A DNA stretch of 64,000 bases. It comes from Dactylosporangium sucinum (GTDB lineage Bacteria; Actinomycetota; Actinomycetes; Mycobacteriales; Micromonosporaceae). The first letter of the stretch is position 1. Every line of letters begins with the position of its first letter. Under the pieces are notes generated by a model. That model did not search any database and had not been told where the DNA came from. It saw nothing but the letters and a program-made list of their open reading frames with translations. The translations under genes were made by a program, and so were the position numbers. The stretch covers positions 38,704 through 102,703 of the forward strand of contig NZ_BMPI01000018.1 of assembly GCF_014647515.1 (NCBI RefSeq). Direction: 5' to 3'. Shown one piece after another: positions 1-9,960 of this stretch.

Positions 1-540
1 GAGGAGGCCATGACGATGGCCGACACGGTCGCGGTGATGAACGCGGGGAAGATCGAGCAGCTCGGCTCGCCCGTGGAGATGTACGACTTCCCCGGTACCG
101 CGTTCGTCGCGAACTTCCTCGGCCAGTCGAACCTGCTCGCCGGCGCCGTCACCGGGCGCAACGGCGACGACCTGCTGGTCGAGGCGTACGGCGGCCGCTA
201 CTCGGTGCCCGCCGGGCGGGCCCGCGCCGCCGACGGCACCGTCTGGCTCGGCGTCCGGCCGGAGAAGCTGCACGTCGGCACCGAGGTGCCGGCCGGGCAG
301 CAGGGCGTGCGGGGCATCGTCACCGACTCGTCGTACATGGGCGTCAGCACGCAGTACCTCGTGCGCGCCGAATGGGGCGACGAGCTCACCGTCTTCGTGC
401 CGAACCAGGGCGTGTCCGCGCCGCTCGCCGTGGCGAGCGAGGTGACGGTGTCCTGGCGGCCCGAGCACGCGTTCCTGCTCGCCCGCCCCGCCGGCGAGAC
501 GCAGGCGCCGGTCGTGGACGCCGAGGAAGTGCCCGCGTGA
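1..540 (+). CDS. potA: Spermidine/putrescine-type ABC transporter ATPase, C-terminal part (start lies before the window)
   Basis: The frame is open from the first base, so the nucleotide-binding domain lies largely upstream. What remains starts near the end of the ATPase core (DTVAVMNAGKIEQLGSP), which is the usual passage after the H-loop in PotA/CysA/UgpC-type ATPases. It is followed by a regulatory TOBE domain of about 120 residues containing GVRPEKL and SWRPEHAFLL. The protein would energise import through the two permeases that follow. The stop codon overlaps the GTG of the next gene by four bases (GTGA), so translation is probably coupled. Polyamine specificity is inferred from the permeases and from the catabolic genes downstream. 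A PotD-like binding protein is not in view. Confidence 0.88.
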   Translation, partial: EEAMTMADTVAVMNAGKIEQLGSPVEMYDFPGTAFVANFLGQSNLLAGAVTGRNGDDLLVEAYGGRYSVPAGRARAADGTVWLGVRPEKLHVGTEVPAGQQGVRGIVTDSSYMGVSTQYLVRAEWGDELTVFVPNQGVSAPLAVASEVTVSWRPEHAFLLARPAGETQAPVVDAEEVPA

Positions 541-1439
541 GCGCGCTCGGGCAACTGGGCGCGGGGACGGGTCCCGCGCCGGAGCTGCACAAGCCGCGCA
601 AGAGCTGGCTGCCCTACCTGCTGCTCCTGCCCGGCGGGCTCTGGCTGATCGTGTTCTTCGCGGTGCCCGCCGTCCAGCTGTTCGCGACCAGCCTCTACGA
701 CCCGGGCGGGTCGCTGGAGAACGGCTACGTGATGACGTGGCACTTCGCGAACTACGCCGACGCCGTCCAGGAGTACCTGCCGCACTTCGGGCGCTCCATC
801 GGCTACGCCGCGCTCACCACGGCCATCTCGCTGCTCGTCGGCTACCCGCTCGCCTACGCGATCGCGGTCAAGGGCGGCCGGTGGAAGAACGTGCTGCTCA
901 TCTGCGTCATCGCGCCGTTCTTCACCAGCTTCCTGATCCGGACGCTGGCCTGGAAGGTCATCCTCTCCGACGGCGGCTGGGTCGTGTCGACGCTCAACTG
1001 GCTGCACGTGCCGCTGCCCGACGGGCGGCTGCTGGCGACCACCCCGGCCGTGATCGCCGGGCTGGTCTACAACTTCCTGCCGTTCATGGTGCTCCCGCTG
1101 TACGCCAGCCTGGAGAAGCTCGACCCGCGCCTCATCGAGGCGGCCGGCGACCTCTACGCCCGGCCGGCGGCCCGCTTCACCCGGGTGATCCTGCCGCTGT
1201 CGATGCCCGGCGTCGTGGCCGGCACGCTGCTGACGTTCATCCCCGCCGCCGGCGACTACATCAACGCGCAGCTGCTCGGGACGAACCGGCAGTACATGAT
1301 CGGCAACGTCATCCAGTCGAAGTTCCTGCGCGTGGGCGACTACCCCGCCGCCGCCGCGCTGTCGTTCACCCTGATGGCGGCGATCCTCGTGCTGGTCTTC
1401 GTCTACGTGCGCCGCGCCGGAACCGACGAGGTGCTGTGA
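537..1439 (+). CDS. potB: Polyamine-type ABC transporter permease (PotB-like)
   Basis: A 300-residue inner-membrane permease of the MetI/BPD superfamily. A cytoplasmic N terminus precedes the first membrane span at about residues 20-45. The EAA loop that docks on the ATPase is visible as EAAGDLYARPAARFTRVILP at about residues 200-219. The GTG at 537 is preferred over upstream candidates because it overlaps the preceding stop and leaves a normal PotB length. With the next gene it would form the heterodimeric channel for spermidine/putrescine or a related cationic substrate. Related permeases for 2-aminoethylphosphonate or other small molecules look similar, so the substrate rests on context. 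Confidence 0.85.
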   Translation: MSALGQLGAGTGPAPELHKPRKSWLPYLLLLPGGLWLIVFFAVPAVQLFATSLYDPGGSLENGYVMTWHFANYADAVQEYLPHFGRSIGYAALTTAISLLVGYPLAYAIAVKGGRWKNVLLICVIAPFFTSFLIRTLAWKVILSDGGWVVSTLNWLHVPLPDGRLLATTPAVIAGLVYNFLPFMVLPLYASLEKLDPRLIEAAGDLYARPAARFTRVILPLSMPGVVAGTLLTFIPAAGDYINAQLLGTNRQYMIGNVIQSKFLRVGDYPAAAALSFTLMAAILVLVFVYVRRAGTDEVL

Positions 1440-2242
1440 TGGTCCATCGCCTCCGCCGCTTCGCCGCCGACCACTGGGTGATGGCGATCGGCCTGCTGGT
1501 GCTGCTGTACCTCTTCGTGCCGATCGCCGTGGTCGCCGCCATGTCGTTCCGCGACGCCGGCCGCAACGCGCCCTACACGCTGCAGAACTACAGGTTCACC
1601 TGGGACCACTGGGCGCACCCGTTCGGCACCGCCGGCATCGGCGACGCCTTCTGGACGAGCATCGCGATCGCGCTCATCTCCACCCTGGTCGCCACGATCC
1701 TCGGCACGCTGATGTCGTTCGCCCTGGCCCGGCACCGGTTCCGCGGCCGGGCCGCCACCAACACCCTCATCTTCCTGCCGATGGCCACCCCCGAGATCGT
1801 GATGGGCTCGTCGCTGCTGGCGCTGTTCGTCGCGTCGGGCGTGCAGCTCGGCTTCTGGACGATCGTCATCGCCCACGTGATGTTCTGCCTGTCGTTCGTG
1901 GTCGTCACGGTGAAGGCCCGCCTCGCCGGGCTCGACCCGCGGCTGCAGGAGGCGGCGATGGACCTCTACGCCAACGAGACGCAGACGTTCCTGCGCGTGA
2001 CGCTGCCGCTGGTCATGCCGGGCATCGTGGCGGCGGCGCTGCTGTCGTTCTCGCTGTCGTTCGACGACTTCATCGTCACCAACTTCAACTCCGGCACCGT
2101 CGTGACGTTCCCGATGTTCGTCTGGGGAGCGTCGCAGCGCGGCATCCCGCCGCAGATCAACGTGATCGGCACGGCGATGTTCGTCATCTCGTTCCTGATC
2201 GTCCTCATCGGACAGCTGCCCCGCCTGCGCCGGAAGGCCTGA
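1439..2242 (+). CDS. potC: Polyamine-type ABC transporter permease (PotC-like)
   Basis: A 267-residue permease, the usual PotC length, with a first span near residues 13-35. The EAA motif reads EAAMDLYANETQTFLRVTLP, and a conserved SFDDFIVTNF segment lies just after it in the penultimate span; that segment is typical of PotC proteins. The ATG shares one base with the preceding TGA, so it is tightly coupled to the PotB-like gene. It is the second half of the membrane channel for the transporter whose ATPase begins the window. Confidence 0.87.
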   Translation: MVHRLRRFAADHWVMAIGLLVLLYLFVPIAVVAAMSFRDAGRNAPYTLQNYRFTWDHWAHPFGTAGIGDAFWTSIAIALISTLVATILGTLMSFALARHRFRGRAATNTLIFLPMATPEIVMGSSLLALFVASGVQLGFWTIVIAHVMFCLSFVVVTVKARLAGLDPRLQEAAMDLYANETQTFLRVTLPLVMPGIVAAALLSFSLSFDDFIVTNFNSGTVVTFPMFVWGASQRGIPPQINVIGTAMFVISFLIVLIGQLPRLRRKA

Positions 2243-2243
2243 C

Positions 2244-3458
2244 ATGCGACTGCTTATCGTCGGAGCCGGCGGCGTCGGTACCGCGGCCGTGCGCATCGCC
2301 GCCCGCCGCACGTTCTTCGAGCACTGCGTGGTGGCCGACTACTCGCTCGACCGCGCCCAGGCGGCGGTGTCCTCGGTCGCCTCGGTGGACGGCGCGCGGT
2401 TCAGCGCAGTCCAGCTGGACGCGTCGTCGTCCGGCGCGGTCGCCGAGCTGTGCACGTCGCTGCGGATCACGCACGTGCTCAACGCGGTCGACCCGAGGTT
2501 CGTCATGCCGATCTTCGACGGCGCCTTCGCCGCCGGGGTCGACTACCTCGACATGGCGATGTCGCTGTCGCGGCCGCACCCGACCCGGCCCTACGAGCTG
2601 ACCGGGGTGAAGCTCGGCGACGAGCAGTTCGCCGCGGCCGACGCGTGGGCCGCCGCCGGCCGGCTCGCCCTCTGCGGCATCGGCGTCGAGCCGGGGCTGT
2701 CGGACGTCTTCGCGCGGTACGCCGCCGACCACCTCTTCGCCGAGGTGCACGACATCGGCGTCCGCGACGGCTCCGACCTGGTCGTCGAGGGCTACGACTT
2801 CGCGCCGTCGTTCTCGATCTGGACCACGATCGAGGAGTGCCTGAACCCGCCGGTGGTCTACGAGAAGGACCGCGGCTGGTTCGTCACCCGGCCGTTCTCG
2901 GAGCCGGAGATCTTCGACTTCCCGGCCGGCATCGGCCCCGTCGAGTGCGTGAACGTGGAGCACGAGGAGGTGCTGCTGATCCCGCGGTGGGTCGACGCCC
3001 GGCGCGTGACGTTCAAGTACGGCCTGGGCAACGAGTTCATCGAGGTCCTCAAGACCATCCACAAGCTCGGCCTGGACGCCACGGCGAAGGTCCGTGTCGG
3101 CGACGTCGAGGTCTCGCCGCGCGACGTGGTCGCCGCGTGCCTGCCCGACCCGGCGACGCTCGGCGACCGGATGCACGGCAAGACCTGCGCCGGCACCTAC
3201 GTCACCGGCCTCGGCCGCGACGGCCGCCCGCGGGCCACCTACCTGTACCACGTGGTCGACAACGCCTGGTCGATGCGCGAGTACGGCTCGCAGGCCGTCG
3301 TCTGGCAGACCGCGATCAACCCGGTCGTCGCGCTGGAGCTGCTCGCCGCCGGCGCCTGGTCGGGCCGCGGGGTGCTCGGCCCGGAGGCGCTGCCGGCCAA
3401 GCCGTTCCTCGACCTGCTCACCGAGTACGGCTCTCCGTGGGGTATCCAGGAGAAATGA
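2244..3458 (+). CDS. Saccharopine dehydrogenase-family oxidoreductase
   Basis: A 404-residue protein with an N-terminal Rossmann fold whose dinucleotide-binding glycines are at residues 7-12 (GAGGVG). It then follows the saccharopine dehydrogenase/Lys9 architecture. Relatives include saccharopine reductase, carboxy(nor)spermidine dehydrogenase and homospermidine-synthase-like enzymes, which all reduce or oxidise a carbon-nitrogen bond between an amine and an aldehyde. It starts two bases after the permease stop and is followed by agmatinase, so a role in polyamine interconversion or degradation is likely. The exact substrate cannot be read from the sequence. Carboxyspermidine dehydrogenase is one possibility, but no decarboxylase partner is visible. 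Confidence 0.72.
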   Translation: MRLLIVGAGGVGTAAVRIAARRTFFEHCVVADYSLDRAQAAVSSVASVDGARFSAVQLDASSSGAVAELCTSLRITHVLNAVDPRFVMPIFDGAFAAGVDYLDMAMSLSRPHPTRPYELTGVKLGDEQFAAADAWAAAGRLALCGIGVEPGLSDVFARYAADHLFAEVHDIGVRDGSDLVVEGYDFAPSFSIWTTIEECLNPPVVYEKDRGWFVTRPFSEPEIFDFPAGIGPVECVNVEHEEVLLIPRWVDARRVTFKYGLGNEFIEVLKTIHKLGLDATAKVRVGDVEVSPRDVVAACLPDPATLGDRMHGKTCAGTYVTGLGRDGRPRATYLYHVVDNAWSMREYGSQAVVWQTAINPVVALELLAAGAWSGRGVLGPEALPAKPFLDLLTEYGSPWGIQEK

Positions 3459-3538
3459 CCGGTCCGGAGCGAAGCGGAGGGGCCGGGCACCATGAGCTCA
3501 GTGTGCAGGCCGTGTGACCGGAGCGAAGCGGGGGTCGC

Positions 3539-4531
3539 ATGACCCGATACGGTCCCATGTTCGGCCCGGACATCACGTTCCTGGGCGTTCCCCGGTGCGA
3601 CCTGTCCTCCCTCGCGGATGCCGACGTCGTCATCCTGGGCGCGCCCTTCGACGGCGGCACCTCGCACCGGCCGGGCACGCGCTTCGGCCCGCAAGCCATC
3701 CGGCAGGCGTGCTACCTGCCGCACGACGGCTCCCGCCCGTCGCTCGCCCTGCGCGTCGACGCGCTGCAGGACCTGCGCGTGCTCGACGCCGGCGACGTCG
3801 AGATGTTCTCCGGCGACGCGGCCCGTTCCGTCGCCGCGCTGGAGGATGCGGTACATCGGGTGGCCGCCGCCGGCGCGATCCCGATCGTCCTCGGCGGCGA
3901 CCACACGATCGCCTGGCCCGACGCCACCGGCGTGGCCCGCGAGCTCGGCTTCGGCCGCGTCTCGATGGTCCACTTCGACGCGCACGCCGACACGGGTGAC
4001 ACCGAGTTCGGCTCGCTGATCGGCCACGGCCAGCCGATGCGCCGCCTGATCGAGTCCGGCGCCGTGCGCGGCGACCGCTTCCTGCAGATCGGCCTGCGGG
4101 GGTACTGGCCCGGCCCGCAGACCCTCTCCTGGATGGCCGAGCAGCGGATGCGCTCGTACGAGATGACCGAGATCGTCGCCCGCGGCCTGGACGAGTGCCT
4201 GACCGAGGCGTTCGCCATCGCGGTCGACGAGTGCGACGGTGTCTTCCTGTCGGTCGACGTCGACGTGGTCGACCCAGGCATGGCCCCCGGCACCGGCACG
4301 CCGGAGCCGGGCGGGCTGACGTCGCGCCAGCTCCTGGACGCGGTCCGTCGCTGCTGCTACGAGCTGCCGATCGTCGGCGTGGACGTGGTCGAGGTCAGCC
4401 CGCCCTACGACCACGCCGAGATCACGGCGTACCTGGCCAACCGCGTGGTCCTGGAGGCCCTGTCCGCCCTGGCCAGACGCCGCCGCGGCGACGAGTGGAA
4501 CCCCCGCCAGCCCCTCCTCGACGCCCGCTGA
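3539..4531 (+). CDS. speB: Agmatinase / ureohydrolase-family enzyme
   Basis: A 330-residue arginase/agmatinase-family protein that hydrolyses a guanidino group to an amine plus urea. The binuclear manganese ligands are all present: GGDHT (D121, H122), DAHAD (D147, H149, D151) and SVDVDVVDPG (D240, D242), followed by the substrate-loop GTGTPEPGG. The length and the motif set fit agmatinase better than arginase, and the neighbours are polyamine transport and putrescine/GABA breakdown genes, which supports agmatine to putrescine conversion. Guanidinobutyrase or guanidinopropionase would look alike and would feed GABA directly to the aminotransferase nearby. An 80-bp spacer separates it from the upstream oxidoreductase. 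Confidence 0.85.
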   Translation: MTRYGPMFGPDITFLGVPRCDLSSLADADVVILGAPFDGGTSHRPGTRFGPQAIRQACYLPHDGSRPSLALRVDALQDLRVLDAGDVEMFSGDAARSVAALEDAVHRVAAAGAIPIVLGGDHTIAWPDATGVARELGFGRVSMVHFDAHADTGDTEFGSLIGHGQPMRRLIESGAVRGDRFLQIGLRGYWPGPQTLSWMAEQRMRSYEMTEIVARGLDECLTEAFAIAVDECDGVFLSVDVDVVDPGMAPGTGTPEPGGLTSRQLLDAVRRCCYELPIVGVDVVEVSPPYDHAEITAYLANRVVLEALSALARRRRGDEWNPRQPLLDAR

Positions 4532-4557
4532 CCCCGCCCCCCGCCCCCACCCCCCAA

Positions 4558-4639
4558 CGCGTCGATCTTGCAGTTGTGGTGCCGCGACACTCCCACGATG
4601 TCCGGGTTTGGGGGGCACCACAACTGCAAGATCGACGCG
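4558..4639 (+). repeat. Palindromic dispersed repeat, copy A
   Basis: Two perfectly complementary 26-bp arms (4558-4583 and 4614-4639) enclose a 30-base asymmetric loop. The arms contain GATCTTGCAGTTGTGG and its complement. The same element, including most of the loop, recurs on the opposite strand at 5575-5652, so this is a repeated unit and not a chance hairpin. It lies between agmatinase and the DUF559 gene. There is no T-run after the stem, so a plain terminator explanation is weak. REP-like or MITE-like DNA is the likely class. Confidence 0.85.
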
Positions 4640-4725
4640 GAGCGGTTTCCACAACGCGGGCGGTGTCCACAGGATGGCGCCGTTGGGCGAGCGGAGGCGT
4701 CCGGAATCGGGAACCGTATGCCGGC

Positions 4726-5580
4726 GTGGATGGCGAGCTGCGTACCTACCAGGAGATGTTGGCGAGCGGGATGTCGCGTCAGCGACTGCGCGACCAGGTT
4801 GCCGCCGGGCGGGTCGAGCCGGTGGTCAGGAGCGTCTACGGTCCGGCCGTCGTTGACCAGATCGATCGCCTGCAGGCGACGCTGCTGCGGTTGCCCTCGG
4901 ACGTGTTGCTGAGTCATCAGTCCGCCGCCGCGCTGTTCGGTTTCGCGCTCGCGCCGAGGGCGATCCACGTGACGTTCCCGGCCGGCATGGCGAAACCGAG
5001 GCTCGACGGGGTGATCGCCCACGAGGCGGTTCTGCCGGTGGGGGCGCCGATGATGCATTTCGGCGTCCGTTGCACCCCGCCCGCGCGGGCGGCGATCGAT
5101 TTGGCGCGGTCCGGTCGGCGCTTCGACGGGATCGCGGTGCTCGACGCCGCGCTGCGCACCGGGTTGGTGGACGCCGACGGGCTCGCCGTGGAGGTCGTCC
5201 GGCACGGCAAGCTCCGTGGGGTCCGGCAGGCCCGTGAGCTGGTTCCTCTGGCCGACGGCGGTGCTGAGTGCGCGCAGGAGAGCCACTTGCGGTTGTTGCT
5301 CGTCGACGGCCGGTTGCCGGCACCGAGGACGCAGGTCTGGGCCCGGTCGGAGCAGGGCAGTGGCGTCTACCGCCTCGATCTCGCTTACGAGGACAAGAAG
5401 GTCGGTGTCGAGTACGACGGCGCATCGCACTTGGATCCGGCCGCGATGCACCGCGACCGCCGCCGCGCGAACTGGTTGGCGGCACACGGATGGATCATGC
5501 GGCATTTCACGGCCCGAGACCTGTACGGTCCGCCCGGCCACGTGGTGCGAACGGTCTACGATGCCCTCCGCTTGCGTTGA
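4726..5580 (+). CDS. AbiEi-like N-terminal domain plus DUF559/Vsr-type nuclease-like domain protein
   Basis: A 284-residue protein. The first 45 residues resemble the winged-helix antitoxin domain of AbiEi-like proteins (an EMLASGMSRQRLR helix, then VYGP). The C-terminal 100 residues match the DUF559 fold related to the very-short-patch-repair nuclease. Candidate acidic positions are E185 in QESHLRLLL, D218 in YRLDLAY and E229/D231 in VEYDG, followed by H235 and a basic RDRRRANWL helix. Such proteins are frequent single genes in actinobacteria and no cognate toxin gene is adjacent. The GTG at 4726 was chosen because the similarity begins there. The ribosome site is weak, and ATG 4756 is an alternative. 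The stop codon lies inside palindromic repeat copy B. Confidence 0.7.
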   Translation: MDGELRTYQEMLASGMSRQRLRDQVAAGRVEPVVRSVYGPAVVDQIDRLQATLLRLPSDVLLSHQSAAALFGFALAPRAIHVTFPAGMAKPRLDGVIAHEAVLPVGAPMMHFGVRCTPPARAAIDLARSGRRFDGIAVLDAALRTGLVDADGLAVEVVRHGKLRGVRQARELVPLADGGAECAQESHLRLLLVDGRLPAPRTQVWARSEQGSGVYRLDLAYEDKKVGVEYDGASHLDPAAMHRDRRRANWLAAHGWIMRHFTARDLYGPPGHVVRTVYDALRLR

Positions 5581-5652
5581 TCTTGCAGTTGTGGTGCCGC
5601 CCAAATCCGGACATCCCGGGAGTGTCGCGGCACCACAACTGCAAGATCGACG
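5575..5652 (-). repeat. Palindromic dispersed repeat, copy B (inverted relative to copy A)
   Basis: The arms 5575-5600 and 5627-5652 pair over 26 bp with a single G-T mismatch. Read on the minus strand, the loop matches that of copy A apart from a few bases, so the two copies face each other across the DUF559 gene. A C-to-T difference at 5578, compared with the arm of copy A, creates the TGA that ends the DUF559 reading frame. Copy B also separates that gene from the convergent aminotransferase gene ending at 5662. Confidence 0.85.
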
Positions 5653-5661
5653 GGGAGGGGG

Positions 5662-6986
5662 TCAGGCGAGGGCGGACTCCAGGCGGTCGAGTGCCTGGGC
5701 GAGGGTCTCGTCGTCCATGACCAGCGGCGGGAGGAAGCGGATCACGTTCGAATACGTGCCGCAGGTGAGCAGCAGCAGGCCCGCCTCGTGGGCCGCCTTC
5801 TGGATCGCCGCCGTGCGGGCCGGGTCCGGGGTGGCACCCAGCGGGGCGCCCCGGCCGTGGACGCGCTCCGCGGTGAGGGTGCCGGGCGTCGCCGAGCCCG
5901 GGACCACGATCTCCATGGCCAGCATGGCGCCGCGGCCGCGGACGTCGCCGATGTACGGACGGGACGAGGCGAGCTCGCGCAGGCGGGGGACCATGACCGA
6001 CTCGATCCGCCGGGCGGCCGCGCCGAGGTCCAGCTCCCGCATGGTCTCGATCGAGGCCAGGGCGGCGGCGCAGGCGATCGGGTTGCCGCCGTAGGTGCCG
6101 CCCAGGCCGCCGGCGTGGACCGCGTCCATGACGGTGGCGCGGCCGGTGACGGCGGCCAGGGGAAGCCCGCCCGCGATGCCCTTCGCGGTGGTGACCAGGT
6201 CGGGTTCGACGCCCTCGAACGTCGAGGCGAACCAGTCGCCCGTGCGGCAGAAGCCGGTCTGGATCTCGTCGGCGACGAACAGCGCCCCGGCGCCGCGGGC
6301 CCAGGTCGCCAGCGACGACAGGAAGCCCGGCGCCGGGACCACGAAGCCGCCCTCGCCCTGGATGGGCTCGATGAGCACGGCGGCCACCTGGTCGGCGCCG
6401 ACCTGCTTCTCGATGGTGTTGATTGCCAGGGCGGCCGCGTCCGGTCCGGACAGGCCGTCGCGGTACGGGTACGACATGGGGACGCGGTAGACCTCCCCGG
6501 CGAACGGCCCGAAGCGGTGCTTGTACGGCATCGCCTTCGCGGTCAGGGCCATCGTCAGGTTGGTCCGGCCGTGGTAGGCGTGGTCGAACACGACGACGGC
6601 CGGCCGCCCGGTGGCGTGCCGGGCGATCTTCACCGCGTTCTCGACCGCCTCGGCGCCCGAGTTGAACAGCGCCGAGCGCTTCTCGAACGCGCCCGGCGTG
6701 AGCGCGTTCAGCTGCTCGCAGACGGCGACGTAGCTCTCGTACGGCGCGATCATGAAGCAGGTGTGGGTGAACCGCTCGGCCTGCCGCTTGACGGCCTCGA
6801 CGACCCGTGGGGCCGAGTTGCCGACGTTGGTGACCGCGATGCCGGCCGCCAGGTCGATCCACTCGCGACCGTCCACATCGGACAGCGTGCCGCCCGCGGC
6901 GTGGTCCACATAGGACGAGATCATGCTGCTGACGCCGCGGGCGACGGCGGCGGTGCGGCGCTTGTGCAGGTCTGCGGACTGTGACA

Positions 6987-6987
<1 letters not shown>
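5662..6987 (-). CDS. gabT: 4-aminobutyrate--2-oxoglutarate aminotransferase (class III)
   Basis: A 441-residue PLP-dependent aminotransferase of fold type I, class III. The cofactor-binding SGAEAVENAVK stretch is at residues 110-120. D240 in LFVADEIQTGF contacts the pyridine nitrogen, and K269 in TTAKGIAGG is the Schiff-base lysine. It would move the amino group of GABA (or another omega-amine such as putrescine) to 2-oxoglutarate, giving succinate semialdehyde. Its ATG overlaps the stop of the upstream aldehyde dehydrogenase by one base (TGATG), so the two are co-translated. The order fits putrescine to aminobutyraldehyde to GABA to succinate semialdehyde. Confidence 0.88.
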
Positions 6988-8417
<1,430 letters not shown>

Positions 8418-8522
8418 GTCCACTCCTTTGAGTGCCGGCAGCCACATCTTTCCATCGAATCCGCAGTGCACAACCCCATGAGCAACTGTTTCCGCGCCGT
8501 GAACGGGAATAGGATTGGGATC

Positions 8523-9947
8523 GTGACCCCGTTCTACATCGCCGGTCGCCCGGCCACCAGCGACGACGTCGTCGACATCCGGCATCCCTTCGACGGGCGG
8601 GTCGTCGGCAGGACGGCGTATGCCACCCCCGAGCAGGTCGAGACGGCCGTCGCCGCGGCCACCGCCGCGGCGAACGTCGCCGCCGCCCTGCCGGCGAGCG
8701 CCCGGGCCGCGGCGCTCGACCACGTGAGCGCCCGCCTCAAGGAGCGCGCCGAGGAGGTCGCCCGGCTCATCACCGCCGAGAACGGCAAGCCGGTGAAGTG
8801 GTCGCGGGGCGAGGTCGGCCGCGCGGTCTCGACATTCCGCTGGGCGGCGGAGGAGGCGCGCCGGTTCTCCGGCAGCGTCCAGCGGCTCGACACCGACCCC
8901 GCCGCGACCGGCCGGATGGCGTTCGTGAAGCGGGTCCCGCGCGGGCCGGTGCTCGGCATCTCGCCGTTCAACTTCCCGCTCAACCTGGTCGCGCACAAGG
9001 TCGCGCCGGCGATCGCGGTCGGCGCGCCGATCGTGCTCAAGCCGGCCCCGGCGACGCCGCTGAGCGCGCTGCTGCTCGGCGAGATCCTGGCCGAGACCGA
9101 GCTGCCCGAGGGCATGTGGTCGGTCGTGCCGGTGCCCAACGACCGGGCGTCCGCGCTGGTCGCCGACCCGCGGCTGCCGGTCGTGTCGTTCACCGGCTCG
9201 GGCCCGGTCGGCTGGCAGATCCGCGACGCGGTGCCGCGCAAGCACGTCACCCTGGAGCTCGGCGGCAACGCGGCGGTGGTCGTCTGCGCCGACTGGGACG
9301 ACCTCGACTGGGCCGCGACCCGCATCGCCACCTTCTCCAACTACCAGGCCGGGCAGAGCTGCATCGCCGTCCAGCGGGTGTACGTCCACGAGCGGCACTA
9401 CGACGCCGTGGCCGACAAGCTCGTCGCCGCCGTCGAGGCGCAGCGCACCGGCGACCCGTCCGACGACGCGACCGACGTCGGCCCGCTCATCAGCGAGGCC
9501 GCCGCGGAGCGCGTCGAGGCGTGGGTCAACGAGGCCGTCGCGGCCGGCGCGAAGCTGCTCACGGGCGGGGCGCGGGACGGCGCCGCCTACGCCCCCACCG
9601 TCCTCGCCGGCGCCCCCGTCGCCACGAAGGTCGTCGCCGAGGAGGTCTTCGGCCCCGTGCTGGTCCTGGAGCGGATCACCTCGGACGAGGAGGGCTTCGC
9701 CGCGGTCAACGACTCGCAGTACGGCCTGCAGGCGGGCGTCTTCACCCGGCGGCTCGACCGGGCGTTCGAGGCGCACCGGGTGCTCGACGTCGGCGGCGTC
9801 ATCGTCGGCGACGTGCCGAGCTACCGCGCCGACCAGATGCCGTACGGCGGGTCGAAGGCCAGCGGCGTCGGCCGCGAGGGCCTGGCGTCCGCGATGGCCG
9901 ACTACACCGAGGAACGGGTGATGGTGCTGACCGGCCTGCAGCTGTAG
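8523..9947 (+). CDS. NAD(P)-dependent aldehyde dehydrogenase
   Basis: A 474-residue enzyme of the aldehyde dehydrogenase superfamily with E245 in TLELGGN, C280 in GQSCIAVQR and the cofactor-loop ISPFNFPLNLVAHKV. That pattern is shared by lactaldehyde, glycolaldehyde and some succinate-semialdehyde dehydrogenases. Given its neighbours it could finish the GABA route by oxidising succinate semialdehyde to succinate, but this is inference. The GTG start gives the normal family N terminus (FYIAGRP). An upstream ATG near 8480 would add about 15 residues without similarity. Confidence 0.8.
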   Translation: MTPFYIAGRPATSDDVVDIRHPFDGRVVGRTAYATPEQVETAVAAATAAANVAAALPASARAAALDHVSARLKERAEEVARLITAENGKPVKWSRGEVGRAVSTFRWAAEEARRFSGSVQRLDTDPAATGRMAFVKRVPRGPVLGISPFNFPLNLVAHKVAPAIAVGAPIVLKPAPATPLSALLLGEILAETELPEGMWSVVPVPNDRASALVADPRLPVVSFTGSGPVGWQIRDAVPRKHVTLELGGNAAVVVCADWDDLDWAATRIATFSNYQAGQSCIAVQRVYVHERHYDAVADKLVAAVEAQRTGDPSDDATDVGPLISEAAAERVEAWVNEAVAAGAKLLTGGARDGAAYAPTVLAGAPVATKVVAEEVFGPVLVLERITSDEEGFAAVNDSQYGLQAGVFTRRLDRAFEAHRVLDVGGVIVGDVPSYRADQMPYGGSKASGVGREGLASAMADYTEERVMVLTGLQL

Positions 9948-9960
9948 CCACTCCAGGCGG

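Noticed and set aside
4558..4639. Ordinary transcription terminator for agmatinase
   Set aside because: There is no T-run and a near-identical copy exists in inverse orientation 1 kb away, so it is a dispersed repeat. It may still stop transcripts.
4726..5580. Complete AbiE-type toxin-antitoxin system
   Set aside because: No nucleotidyltransferase (AbiEii) gene is adjacent. Only the AbiEi-like N-terminal domain is present, fused to a DUF559 domain.
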